25,336 nucleotides of DNA. It comes from Acidobacteriota bacterium. Its GTDB lineage: Bacteria > Acidobacteriota > Blastocatellia > Pyrinomonadales > Pyrinomonadaceae. The position numbers were made by a program, and so were the translations under genes. The stretch covers positions 1 through 25,336 of the forward strand of contig JADYZI010000071.1 of NCBI GenBank assembly GCA_020853255.1, written 5' to 3'. Under the pieces are notes generated by a model. That model was given only the letters and a program-made list of their open reading frames with translations. It was not told where the DNA came from and made no database searches. Below are positions 15,384-22,367 of the stretch, piece after piece. Each line of letters begins with the position of its first letter. Position 1 is the stretch's first letter.

Positions 15384-15904
15384 CGTCGGGATCGGAGTCG
15401 TCCGTGGAATCAACTTCTACAAAGACAGTGCCTCTTAGTATGGCCTCAACAAAGAGGGGAAACATCGATCTAGAAGCGGGTCTGGTATTTAATAGTGGGG
15501 ACGTCAAACCTGTCGGACGGGCGACCTTCTACCTGTTAAAGGAAGACCCAACCAAAGTCATCCTGACGCAAGCCCATCTCGATGCGTATAATGCTGACAA
15601 TTCTAGCTTCGGCGGAAACGAGACGCTCGACAAGTGGAGCATGTACGGAGCGGTCTTGTATATGGACGGAAGTTTGACACCAAACTTTGCAATTGCTGTA
15701 AGAAAATCGATCGAGGCTGCCTCTGGTGGTCGGGCAACAACCGGTTTTGATGGGAAAGCGAGATTCGAAGGTGTTACTGCAGGCGATTACTTTTTGTTTG
15801 GATATTACAGATTTGGTAAGCAGACAACTTATTGGAGCCTGCCCGTGTCAGTTCTAGCCGGGGAGAACAATGTTGTTCTTGACAACGACAATATGAGGGG
15901 CTAA
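15374..15904 (+). CDS. C-terminal part of a secreted beta-domain protein, frameshifted from 15216
   Basis: The frame is open for 176 residues from a GTG that overlaps the end of the 15216 gene by ten bases. It has no ribosome site of its own and no signal peptide. Its content reads as a middle and end: a Ser/Thr linker (about 5-28), a strand 'IDLEAGLVFNSGDVKPVGRATFYLL', a helical middle, then 'RATTGFDGKARFEGVTAGDYFLFGYYRF', which looks like the carboxypeptidase-regulatory/Cna-B-type closing module. Ends VVLDNDNMRG. A single missing base near 15380 explains the split. A sequencing error or a genuine mutation are both possible. Confidence 0.6.
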   Translation: MEVASGSESSVESTSTKTVPLSMASTKRGNIDLEAGLVFNSGDVKPVGRATFYLLKEDPTKVILTQAHLDAYNADNSSFGGNETLDKWSMYGAVLYMDGSLTPNFAIAVRKSIEAASGGRATTGFDGKARFEGVTAGDYFLFGYYRFGKQTTYWSLPVSVLAGENNVVLDNDNMRG

Positions 15905-15990
15905 GGCGGTTTACAATGAATCGATATCACCAATCGGTGGGAACGAGCCGGGAGGCGGTTTTGTGAGCAATAAGGCGGCGAGGTAATTAT

Positions 15991-17925
15991 ATGGAAGTAC
16001 CCGAGACAGGTTCGCTTTGGCAGGATTCGAAGTTTCGCTGGATGCTGGCGAGCGTGGCGTTGGTGGGCGTATTCGAGTTTCTTTCGCTTGCGAATATCGA
16101 TGTATTTGCTTATCTGGTCGGCGAGAGATATTCGCGGCCGGTCGCCGCAGTGTTCTTTGCGGCTATTATTTTGGCTATCGGCTGGCGAACCCTGTGGAGC
16201 GGACTTCAGGCGCTTTCAAAAGTTAATTTTAAGAGCATCAACCTCCTGATGACGATCGCCGTTGTCGGAGCATTTTACTTGGGCGAGTATCCGGAAGCTG
16301 CTGTTGTGGTCGTGCTTTTCACGTTGGGCGAGACGCTCGAGAAATTTGGCATTGCCACGAGCAAATCCGCCTTGCAGGCTTTGGTTGACCGCGCTCCGAA
16401 GACCGCTTCGATCAAGGGGGCGGACGGCCAAATCAGCGACGTTCCTCTGGCGGACATAAACACCGGGGACATCTTGGTTCTAAAGCCTTCGGACATGATC
16501 CCAATGGATGCTGAAGTCGTCGTTGGCTCGTCGTCGGTTGACGAATCGACAATCACGGGCGAGCCGCTTCCCAAGGACAAACACGCGGGCGACCTCGTCT
16601 TTGCCGGAACGTTGAACTTGCAGGGCTATCTGGAAGCAAAGGTCACAAAGCTCGCAAAGGATTCCACTCTTGCCAAAATTATCGAAACGACCTTTGCCGC
16701 GACGAAAACAAAGGCTGAAACTCAGAAGTTTATCGAAACCTTTGCGGGCTATTACACGCCGTCGATCATTTTCATAGCTGTTCTGCTTGTTGCTGTTCCG
16801 ACAATAGTGTTTGGCCAGCCGTTCAATCCTTGGTTCGAAAAGGCGATCACGATTCTCGTCATCGCTTGCCCCTGCGCTCTTGTAATAAGTACGCCGATTT
16901 CGATTTACGCCGCCATTGGAAGCGCATCCGCACGGGGAGCACTGATCAAAGGCGGCAAGTATATCGAGGCCATCGGTCAGGTCAAAGCCATCGCGATGGA
17001 CAAGACAAGAACGCTAACTTACGGTAAGCCGAAGGTCACGGATGTCATTCCCTTCGGCGATACCACGCGGGAACATCTGCTAGCCTGCTCAGCCGGCATT
17101 GAAACTTACTCAGAGCATCCGCTTGCTCAGGCGATCGTCGATGCTGCTCGCGAGGAAAAGATCGAGATTCACCGCGTCGAGAATTTTCAGGCCGTTATGG
17201 GCAAAGGCGCTCAGGCCGACTGCGTGGTCTGTTATGACAAGCATCACTGCATCGGCAAACTGCCTTTCATCAGCGAAGAGCATGCCGTTCAAGAGGAGGT
17301 TGTGGCAACGGTCGCGGCTCTTCAACTCGAAGGTAAAACCTCGATCGTCGTGAGCAGCAACGGCGGTGTCGAGGGCGTGATCGCTCTGACAGATGAACTA
17401 AAGCCGGAGGGAAAACAAACCGTTAGCGATCTTCGGAAATTGGGTATTGAAACGGTGATGCTTACCGGCGATAACAAAGCTCCGGCGGATGCTGTCGCCG
17501 CGCTAGTCGGTATCGACGTGGTCCGGGCAGAGATGCTTCCCCAAGACAAAGCTGAAGCGATAAATGACCTTCTTAAAGAATACGGGGCCGTGGCGATGGT
17601 CGGGGACGGTGTCAACGATGCTCCCGCACTTGCCCTCTCAAACGTCGGCATCGCGATGGGAGCGGCTGGTAGTGACACAGCAATCGAGGCCGCTTCGATC
17701 GCTATACTCAACGATCGGCTGGAACTCATCCCATATCTTGTTCGCCTCGGGCGCAAAACGATCTCGACGATCAGGATCAATACCGCCGCAGCAGTGCTTA
17801 CTAAGCTGCTGTTTGTCGTCCTCGCCATCTTGGGTTTGAGCGGCTTAGCGTTAGCTATATTCGCCGATGTAGGCGTGACAATTTTAGTGATCTTGAACAG
17901 TTTGCAACTTCTCAAATTCAAATAA
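15991..17925 (+). CDS. P1B-type heavy-metal P-type ATPase (Zn/Cd/Pb-like), variant DKTRT motif
   Basis: The 644-residue protein has the layout of a CadA/ZntA-type exporter without an N-terminal metal-binding domain. Visible elements are T189-GE actuator loop, C293-P-C295 in TM6, H376-P377 (SEHPL) in the nucleotide domain, TGDN at about 490, and D539-G-V-N-D543 with APAL. The last helix has ADVGVTILVILNSLQLL, the Asp-containing pattern of Zn/Cd/Pb pumps. The phosphorylation motif reads D337-KTR-TLT instead of DKTGTLT (AGA at 17008-17010). The nucleotide domain has an unusual Cys/His cluster: C411, C414, H418, H419, C420. GAGG lies nine bases upstream of the ATG. Activity is uncertain because of the G340R-type change. 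Confidence 0.9.
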   Translation: MEVPETGSLWQDSKFRWMLASVALVGVFEFLSLANIDVFAYLVGERYSRPVAAVFFAAIILAIGWRTLWSGLQALSKVNFKSINLLMTIAVVGAFYLGEYPEAAVVVVLFTLGETLEKFGIATSKSALQALVDRAPKTASIKGADGQISDVPLADINTGDILVLKPSDMIPMDAEVVVGSSSVDESTITGEPLPKDKHAGDLVFAGTLNLQGYLEAKVTKLAKDSTLAKIIETTFAATKTKAETQKFIETFAGYYTPSIIFIAVLLVAVPTIVFGQPFNPWFEKAITILVIACPCALVISTPISIYAAIGSASARGALIKGGKYIEAIGQVKAIAMDKTRTLTYGKPKVTDVIPFGDTTREHLLACSAGIETYSEHPLAQAIVDAAREEKIEIHRVENFQAVMGKGAQADCVVCYDKHHCIGKLPFISEEHAVQEEVVATVAALQLEGKTSIVVSSNGGVEGVIALTDELKPEGKQTVSDLRKLGIETVMLTGDNKAPADAVAALVGIDVVRAEMLPQDKAEAINDLLKEYGAVAMVGDGVNDAPALALSNVGIAMGAAGSDTAIEAASIAILNDRLELIPYLVRLGRKTISTIRINTAAAVLTKLLFVVLAILGLSGLALAIFADVGVTILVILNSLQLLKFK

Positions 17926-17937
17926 TCTTCTTTCAGT

Positions 17938-18159
17938 ATGCCAGGTATTGTTGTGGAAATGACGAAAATGAATCAAATCAGAAAACGGACCGACAAACTG
18001 TCTCTTCCTTCTACTTCCCGCAAGCGGAAAAAGGAACGTAAAACTGAAAACATCAAAGAAGTTTTCGGTGTACATGTTATTAACGACGCCGATATCGAAA
18101 GTCATTTTGGGGGTGCGAATGTCAATATCGAAGATATGAGTAAAAAACGCGATGACTAA
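17938..18159 (+). CDS. Small Lys/Arg-rich hypothetical protein
   Basis: This 73-residue frame follows the ATPase by 12 bases. In-frame ATGs at 17959 and 17968 are possible shorter starts and none has a strong ribosome site. The middle is basic (TSRKRKKERKTENIKE), and the end is 'VFGVHVINDADIESHFGGANVNIEDMSKK'. It overlaps the next frame by eight bases. I recognise no family. Its position in the transcription unit and the tight overlap are the only support. Confidence 0.4.
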   Translation: MPGIVVEMTKMNQIRKRTDKLSLPSTSRKRKKERKTENIKEVFGVHVINDADIESHFGGANVNIEDMSKKRDD

Positions 18160-18355
18160 GTCCGCGACATTTTGGGTGACGGTCTTGGTCGCGATTGTTC
18201 TGACGACTTCACTCTATTTCCTATCAAGGGTCGCCACAAAGCGCTTTAGATTTTCAAAACGCGACATAAAAGCCGCTGGGTTGAATCGCAAAAAAGCGCG
18301 AGCATTTGTGGCCAACAGGCGTAAAAAGTACCGGCCAAAAAAAATGCGTTTTTGA
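18152..18355 (+). CDS. Small membrane protein with a basic tail
   Basis: This 67-residue protein has one hydrophobic helix (about 6-28, 'FWVTVLVAIVLTTSLYFLS') and a very basic remainder (KRFRFSKRDIKAAGLNRKKARAFVANRRKKYRPKK). It overlaps the preceding frame by eight bases, suggesting coupling. No family recognised. The sharp hydrophobic/basic segmentation looks protein-like rather than random. Confidence 0.5.
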   Translation: MTKSATFWVTVLVAIVLTTSLYFLSRVATKRFRFSKRDIKAAGLNRKKARAFVANRRKKYRPKKMRF

Positions 18356-18736
18356 ATTACCATGGTGGAGCGAGCCAAAGTCGCGTTTAGGGCAACTTCT
18401 TCACATAGAACGTACGGCTTATGAATCTGCTCGGATTTACGCCAGAGTTGTCCGTAAAAAAATCTGTCCACATTCTCTAATTCGAGCGTCCGCAATCCGC
18501 TTAAAGCCTATTGCGTCGAAATGCTCAAGGTTGCGGCGATCCGCGGCGTGGTCAACACGCCGGTCCTTTTGGTCCAGTTGAAACTAGTGCTCACGATGAC
18601 CCAGACGGTGCCGAACACGACGAAGTTTTGCAGCGTGTCCATGAATCATGCACGGGCTAATTTAAGATCGCCCACGTGACGGCTCAGACAGAACGCGCCG
18701 ATTTCGCGTGTCACGAAGCACATCTATAAAAATGGT
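18356..18736 (+). other. 380-base stretch: unknown sequence then a CDF gene fossil
   Basis: The first 150 bases (18356-18505) hold nothing I can identify. The rest is the decayed CDF gene listed separately. No promoter or terminator is evident. Confidence 0.6.
18505..18729 (+). pseudogene. Decayed C-terminal domain of a CDF exporter (paralogue of 12270-13160)
   Basis: From 18610 to the TAA at 18727-18729 one frame reads AEHDEVLQRVHESCTG, stop, FKIAHVTAQTERADFACHEAHL. The intact CDF protein ends SEHDEVLARVHERCTK-E-FRISHVTVQTERGDFATHETHL. About 28 of 39 positions are identical by eye, and the only break is an in-frame TAA at 18658-18660. Upstream, weaker nucleotide similarity with a frameshift continues back to about 18505, corresponding to 'LRESLTQIEGVAGIHDLHVW'. 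The transmembrane part is gone. Confidence 0.85.
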
Positions 18737-18892
18737 ATGGAACAGGAAACGGACTTTTTTCATCTTTTTACGCAACACCAGTTTATAATTTTTGTGGTTG
18801 CCAGCTTGCTGATAATTGCCTTGTTGGTTTTCGTGGCAGTGTTATTTGGAAAGAGATCGGAGCGTCGGACTAATCAAAAGAAGATCAAATGA
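18737..18892 (+). CDS. Small single-pass membrane protein (paralogue of 12051-12239)
   Basis: The 51-residue product begins MEQETDFFHLFTQHQFIIFVV, continues with a hydrophobic helix through about residue 37, and ends in a basic tail (GKRSERRTNQKKIK). It shares MEQE, the aromatic/His pattern and VASLL with the 62-residue protein at 12051. It starts eight bases after the fossil CDF stop and overlaps the DUF3703 gene by four bases (ATGA at 18889-18892). Survival of an open frame next to a decayed CDF suggests it still has a use, or that decay is recent. Confidence 0.7.
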   Translation: MEQETDFFHLFTQHQFIIFVVASLLIIALLVFVAVLFGKRSERRTNQKKIK

Positions 18893-19245
18893 AAGAACAA
18901 AACAACAAGGTATTGACCACCGCGATCGTGCACGAATTAGCTCAGGCAGAATCACTTGAAGTGAGCGGCGATTATCGTTCTGCGTTCTATCACCTAGAAC
19001 GCGCCCACGTTCTAGGACAGACTTCGACCTATCTGCACACATGCATTCATTGGCGGATGTTTAAGCTCGCGATAAAACAGCATTCGCCCCGGGAGATTTG
19101 GGGACAGATCGTGCGAATCATCGGAGCATCCACCAAAACGCCATTTGGCATTTATCCTAAAGGCAACACCGGCGGTGCAAATGTATGGTTTTTCAAACCG
19201 ATGCCGATTCCCGAAGATCTAGAAAAAATCCTTTTTCGGAAGTGA
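18889..19245 (+). CDS. DUF3703 family protein
   Basis: This 118-residue protein matches the DUF3703 pattern: 'GDYRSAFYHLERAHVLGQTSTYLHTCIHWRMFKLAIKQ' (about 27-64), 'EIWGQIVRIIGASTKTPFGIYPKGNTGGANV' and the near-invariant 'PMPIPEDLEKIL' at the end. The family is small, of unknown function, and commonly encoded next to CDF or RND metal-efflux genes. Conserved His residues sit at the helix (ERAHVLGQ) and at HTCIHW. Here it is coupled to the small membrane protein by a four-base overlap, just after a dead CDF gene. It may assist metal export, which is inference from neighbourhood. Confidence 0.85.
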   Translation: MKEQNNKVLTTAIVHELAQAESLEVSGDYRSAFYHLERAHVLGQTSTYLHTCIHWRMFKLAIKQHSPREIWGQIVRIIGASTKTPFGIYPKGNTGGANVWFFKPMPIPEDLEKILFRK

Positions 19246-19577
19246 TCAGCTTTCAGTAGGATGACGTGTTTGAAATCACAGAATCCGGCTAACACTTTGC
19301 CGTTTATTCGATGCCGACCAACCAGTCGAGAATTTCGGCGAATGGACTGACCGAGCGGTGTTTCACTTTTTGACAGAAGAGAACGACTGTTGCGTTCTTA
19401 AAATCAGCTAGCTTTTTGTAAACAATTCTCCGCCTTCCCGCCGTTGGTGTTTGTTAACAGACAACTCCTGTCTCTTATTACACATCATGGCCGCATCGCC
19501 TGGTCGAACACTCGCGTTAAACCCAATAAACATCGAATAAACCGAGTGGTACAGCTATTGCCCTTACCTCTCGGTAT
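19246..19577. other. 332-base stretch without a confident gene
   Basis: No intact gene. On the minus strand a frame is open from about 19453 down to a TAA at 19304-19306 and reads like protein (RRIVYKKLADFKN..., ending FAEILDWLVGIE). It has no start codon or ribosome site, and I do not recognise it. It may be the tail of a lost gene. A hairpin overlapping the next start codon lies at 19566-19586. Confidence 0.45.
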
Positions 19578-19586
19578 ATGAGAGGT
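19566..19586 (+). promoter_or_regulatory. Inverted repeat ACCTCTC / GAGAGGT over the start codon of 19578
   Basis: ACCTCTC (19566-19572) pairs perfectly with GAGAGGT (19580-19586) across a seven-base loop that contains most of the ATG at 19578. No Shine-Dalgarno sequence is visible upstream. The stem could hold the start codon in a loop or occlude ribosome entry, but it could also be coincidence. Confidence 0.35.
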
Positions 19587-20198
19587 CAGATCGCGCGATA
19601 TATTGGATTTTTTATTCTGGGTAGCGTCCTGTTCACGGTTGTCTCGCCTACCGCGATGCTTGCCCATGGTGGCGAGGATCATGGTGATGCGAAGCCAAAG
19701 TCAACGGCGAACGCGAAGGGCGTTGTATCCCATTCGACTCGTTTGGGTGAACTCGAGCTAATGGTAAAGCACCCCGCAATGGAGCCCGACAAGGCTACGA
19801 CCGGGCTGCTTTTTATCACGAAATTTGAGACCAACGAACCTTTCAAGGCTGTCGATGCCAAGGTCGAGGTCGAATCGGCGAACGGTACCGTCTTTAATGC
19901 GACCGTTGCGGCAGGCGAACAGGCGGGCACATACAGCGTGACCTTTCCGGCGATGCCGTCCGGTGTTTACAAGATGCGAGCTAACGTGTCGCACGACGGC
20001 GAAACCGACACCGCCACTTTTTCCGGTATCGAAGTAAAGCCGCCCGCGCTAACTGCCGAGGGCGAAACGTCCTGGTTCACGCAATTGGTGATCGGCGTTG
20101 TCTTTTTGCTTGTAATAATTTTGCTTTTCGGGCTTGTGTATTTCGTGTGGCGTTTCGCCGCCGGCCCTGGAGTTAACGAGGAAGCACTTTCTGCGTAA
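19578..20198 (+). CDS. Exported FixH/YtkA-like protein with His-rich N-terminus
   Basis: The 206-residue protein has a signal peptide (to about residue 29). The mature protein starts with a metal-binding-like motif, H30-GGEDHGD. A single beta-sandwich domain follows (about 50-150: 'LGELELMVKHPAMEPDKATTGLLFITKFETNEPFKAVDAKVEVE', then 'GTYSVTFPAMPSGVYKMRANVSHDGETDTATFSGI'), the FixH/YtkA-like fold found in bacterial metal systems. A C-terminal membrane helix (about 168-192) anchors it with the domain outside. It opens an operon with TolC, lipoprotein and adaptor genes. A related domain is fused to that adaptor, and a decayed copy of this gene lies at 1053-1215. Confidence 0.75.
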   Translation: MRGQIARYIGFFILGSVLFTVVSPTAMLAHGGEDHGDAKPKSTANAKGVVSHSTRLGELELMVKHPAMEPDKATTGLLFITKFETNEPFKAVDAKVEVESANGTVFNATVAAGEQAGTYSVTFPAMPSGVYKMRANVSHDGETDTATFSGIEVKPPALTAEGETSWFTQLVIGVVFLLVIILLFGLVYFVWRFAAGPGVNEEALSA

Positions 20199-20229
20199 GA
20201 ATCTCGCGAACATCGTTTACCAACACTCC

Positions 20230-21756
20230 ATGGGCATAAGGAATATTTTAGCGATCATAGGTGAGTATTCAGCGAAGCTCGGGTTAGCCGTCCTCTTTTT
20301 TGGCAGTTTTCATTCGGCATTGGCCCAGCAAACTGATACCTCGCACGTTCCGACTCCGGCCCCGTCGCTTCAATACATTGGCCAAGATGGTTTGAGTGTC
20401 GAGCGGCTTGTTGAAAGTGCGGGCAGCCGTCGGGCGGATCTGCTTGCGGCGCGGCAGCGACTGGTGATCGCCGAGGGGCGCCTGGTTCAAGCCGGACTTC
20501 GGCCAAATCCGGTCTTTAGCACCGAATACGGCAGCCCGCGTTTCTTGGGCGGCGAAAGCGAGTATGACTTTTCGGCCGCGCTGGCTCAACCTTTCGAGCT
20601 TGGAGGCAAACGTGGAAAGCGGCGTACCGTCGCGGAACTCGAACTCCAACAGGTTCGTGCCGAGATCGCCGCTATCGAACGGAATATCGCGGTCGAAATT
20701 CGCCGCGATTACGCGCGTGCTATATCAGCCGCGCGGCAACTCGATGTACTAGAAAGACTTCTGGCCGCTGACGCGGAACTGGTTCGGGTGACGGAAGCAC
20801 GCTTAAACGAGGGCGATGTCGCACCGCTCGACCTGAATTTAGTCCGAGTCGAAAGCGACCGCCTAAAGATTCAAAGGATCGAAGCAAGAAACGAATTGGA
20901 GACGGCCTTATTAAGAATTCGAACGTTGATCGGAGCAGATGTCGCAGAACCGCTTCGCTTGGCGCCTCAGTCCGATCGGCCTCCGCGACTCGATCTGGGT
21001 CTTAGCGAACTTACCCAAAAGGCGTTAAGCGATCGCTCCGACTTGCAGGCTGCGCGGATCGGCGAGCGGCTGGGAACCGCGAGGCTGGACTTGGCCCGGG
21101 CTCAGGCGGCTCCGGACATTACGCCATCAGTGCGTTTTTCACGCACCAAAGCATTTACCGACCTACCTGCATCAGCCGGCGGCGGAATTATCAACAGTCG
21201 CGACAACGAACTTACATTAGGCGTGTCGATCGATCTTCCCGTATCCAACCGTAATCAGGGCGGAATTGCCTCTGCTGTCGGTGAACAGGTTCAGGCGGTG
21301 CGAACACGCGAATTTTTAGAGGCGACGATTCGCCGCGATGTTGCAGTTGCTTACGGCCAGTATCGGGCGGCGGCGGAAAAGCTTGTGCTGTACACAACTC
21401 AGATCCTGCCGCGAGCCGAGGCAAATCTACAGACGGTTCGGGCTGCATATAATGCGGGCGAGTTTTCGGTGTTTGAGGTCGTTAACGAACAGCGACGTTT
21501 GAATGAGAACGTCACGAATTACAACCGGGCTTTGGAAGAATACTACACGACCTTGACAGCCCTCGAAGCAGCAGTTGGTGCGGCCCTGCCGCCATCCGCG
21601 TTCATGCCTGGATCGACATCTGTACTGCCTGATACGAAAACGGTGCCGAGCCAGTTTAACAGGGAAGAATTTTTGAAGTCGATCAACGATGCTAAAGCCG
21701 AACGTATCGGATCACTAAAATCGACCAAACCAAGAATAGAAGAGGAGAAAAAATGA
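20230..21756 (+). CDS. Second CzcC-like TolC-family outer-membrane efflux protein
   Basis: I use the ATG at 20230 (508 residues) because it opens a signal peptide (MGIRNILAIIGEYSAKLGL..., cleaved after HSALA before QQ). A longer frame would run into the previous gene. Two TolC repeats are visible, with 'QAGLRPNPVFSTEYGSPRFLGGE' near residue 90, 'EARLNEGDVAPLDLNLVRVESDRL', and 'LGVSIDLPVSNRNQGG' in the second half. A charged C-terminal extension of about 50 residues (VPSQFNREEFLKSINDAKAE...) follows the domain. It resembles the CzcC-like protein at 2039. No clear ribosome site precedes the start. It overlaps the lipoprotein gene by four bases. Confidence 0.9.
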   Translation: MGIRNILAIIGEYSAKLGLAVLFFGSFHSALAQQTDTSHVPTPAPSLQYIGQDGLSVERLVESAGSRRADLLAARQRLVIAEGRLVQAGLRPNPVFSTEYGSPRFLGGESEYDFSAALAQPFELGGKRGKRRTVAELELQQVRAEIAAIERNIAVEIRRDYARAISAARQLDVLERLLAADAELVRVTEARLNEGDVAPLDLNLVRVESDRLKIQRIEARNELETALLRIRTLIGADVAEPLRLAPQSDRPPRLDLGLSELTQKALSDRSDLQAARIGERLGTARLDLARAQAAPDITPSVRFSRTKAFTDLPASAGGGIINSRDNELTLGVSIDLPVSNRNQGGIASAVGEQVQAVRTREFLEATIRRDVAVAYGQYRAAAEKLVLYTTQILPRAEANLQTVRAAYNAGEFSVFEVVNEQRRLNENVTNYNRALEEYYTTLTALEAAVGAALPPSAFMPGSTSVLPDTKTVPSQFNREEFLKSINDAKAERIGSLKSTKPRIEEEKK

Positions 21757-22367
21757 AAATATTCATATTCGTAATTGCACTTACCGCGAGCCTGTTGTCA
21801 CTAGCGTGTTCCGGTGGAACGACAAACCCCGCCGCCAACACAGCTACTGCGAACAAAGCGCCCGCGAACTCGATTGCAGCAAACAACGCTGCCGCGCCAG
21901 CGAAAGCAGACGAGATTCCGGCCTCGGTCAAAGCGGCGCTTCCTAGCGCCCAGACATTTACGGCCATGCACAAGGAGTTAACCGACGCTCAGATCGCATC
22001 TATCGAAAAAGATACGGGCGGAAAAGTCACCGAAAAAGATCATCATTCCTATCCGGGTTTTTCCACCGCCAGCGGCACAAAAACGCAGGTCGGATCGGTC
22101 ACGATCGTCAAGGCGGCCGGTAAAGAGATCATGGTTATATATGAGAACAAAGACGGGTCGCCTTATATCAAAGAGATCAAGGCGGAAGGCGTGCCGGCCG
22201 GTTTTCTCAGCCAGTTTGCAGGAAAGGGCCATGATGACGATCTGCTACTAGGGGCTGATATCAAGGCAAACGGTGCGAAGGATGATCTGGCAAAAGCAAT
22301 CACTGACGCCATAAGGATCGACGTTCTGTCGATGCAGGCTCTGTACGGCAAGGCACACACACATTAA
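21753..22367 (+). CDS. Lipoprotein with an FMN-binding-like domain (tentative)
   Basis: The 204-residue protein has a lipobox (LLSLAC-S, Cys19) and an Ala/Asn-rich linker (about 22-50). GAGGAG precedes the start, which overlaps the TolC stop by four bases. The globular part (about 55-200) has 'LTDAQIASIEKDTGGKVTEKDHHSYPGF', then strands 'VGSVTIVKAAGKEIMVIYENKDG' and an end helix 'AKAITDAIRIDVLSMQALYG'. This layout resembles the FMN_bind (NosR/RnfG) domain, but the flavin-attaching Ser/Thr motif (SGAT) is not seen (ANGAKDD instead). It ends KAHTH. A redox or metal-binding role in the efflux operon is inference. Confidence 0.65.
   Translation: MKIFIFVIALTASLLSLACSGGTTNPAANTATANKAPANSIAANNAAAPAKADEIPASVKAALPSAQTFTAMHKELTDAQIASIEKDTGGKVTEKDHHSYPGFSTASGTKTQVGSVTIVKAAGKEIMVIYENKDGSPYIKEIKAEGVPAGFLSQFAGKGHDDDLLLGADIKANGAKDDLAKAITDAIRIDVLSMQALYGKAHTH

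Noticed and set aside
18306..18581. Open frame of 91 codons across the 18152 gene end and the CDF fossil
   Set aside because: It starts inside another frame and runs through sequence that aligns to a CDF fossil in a different frame; no protein features.
19370..19405. Promoter TTGACA with TAAAAT before 19578
   Set aside because: The spacing between the two hexamers is about 23 bases, too long for a sigma70 promoter.
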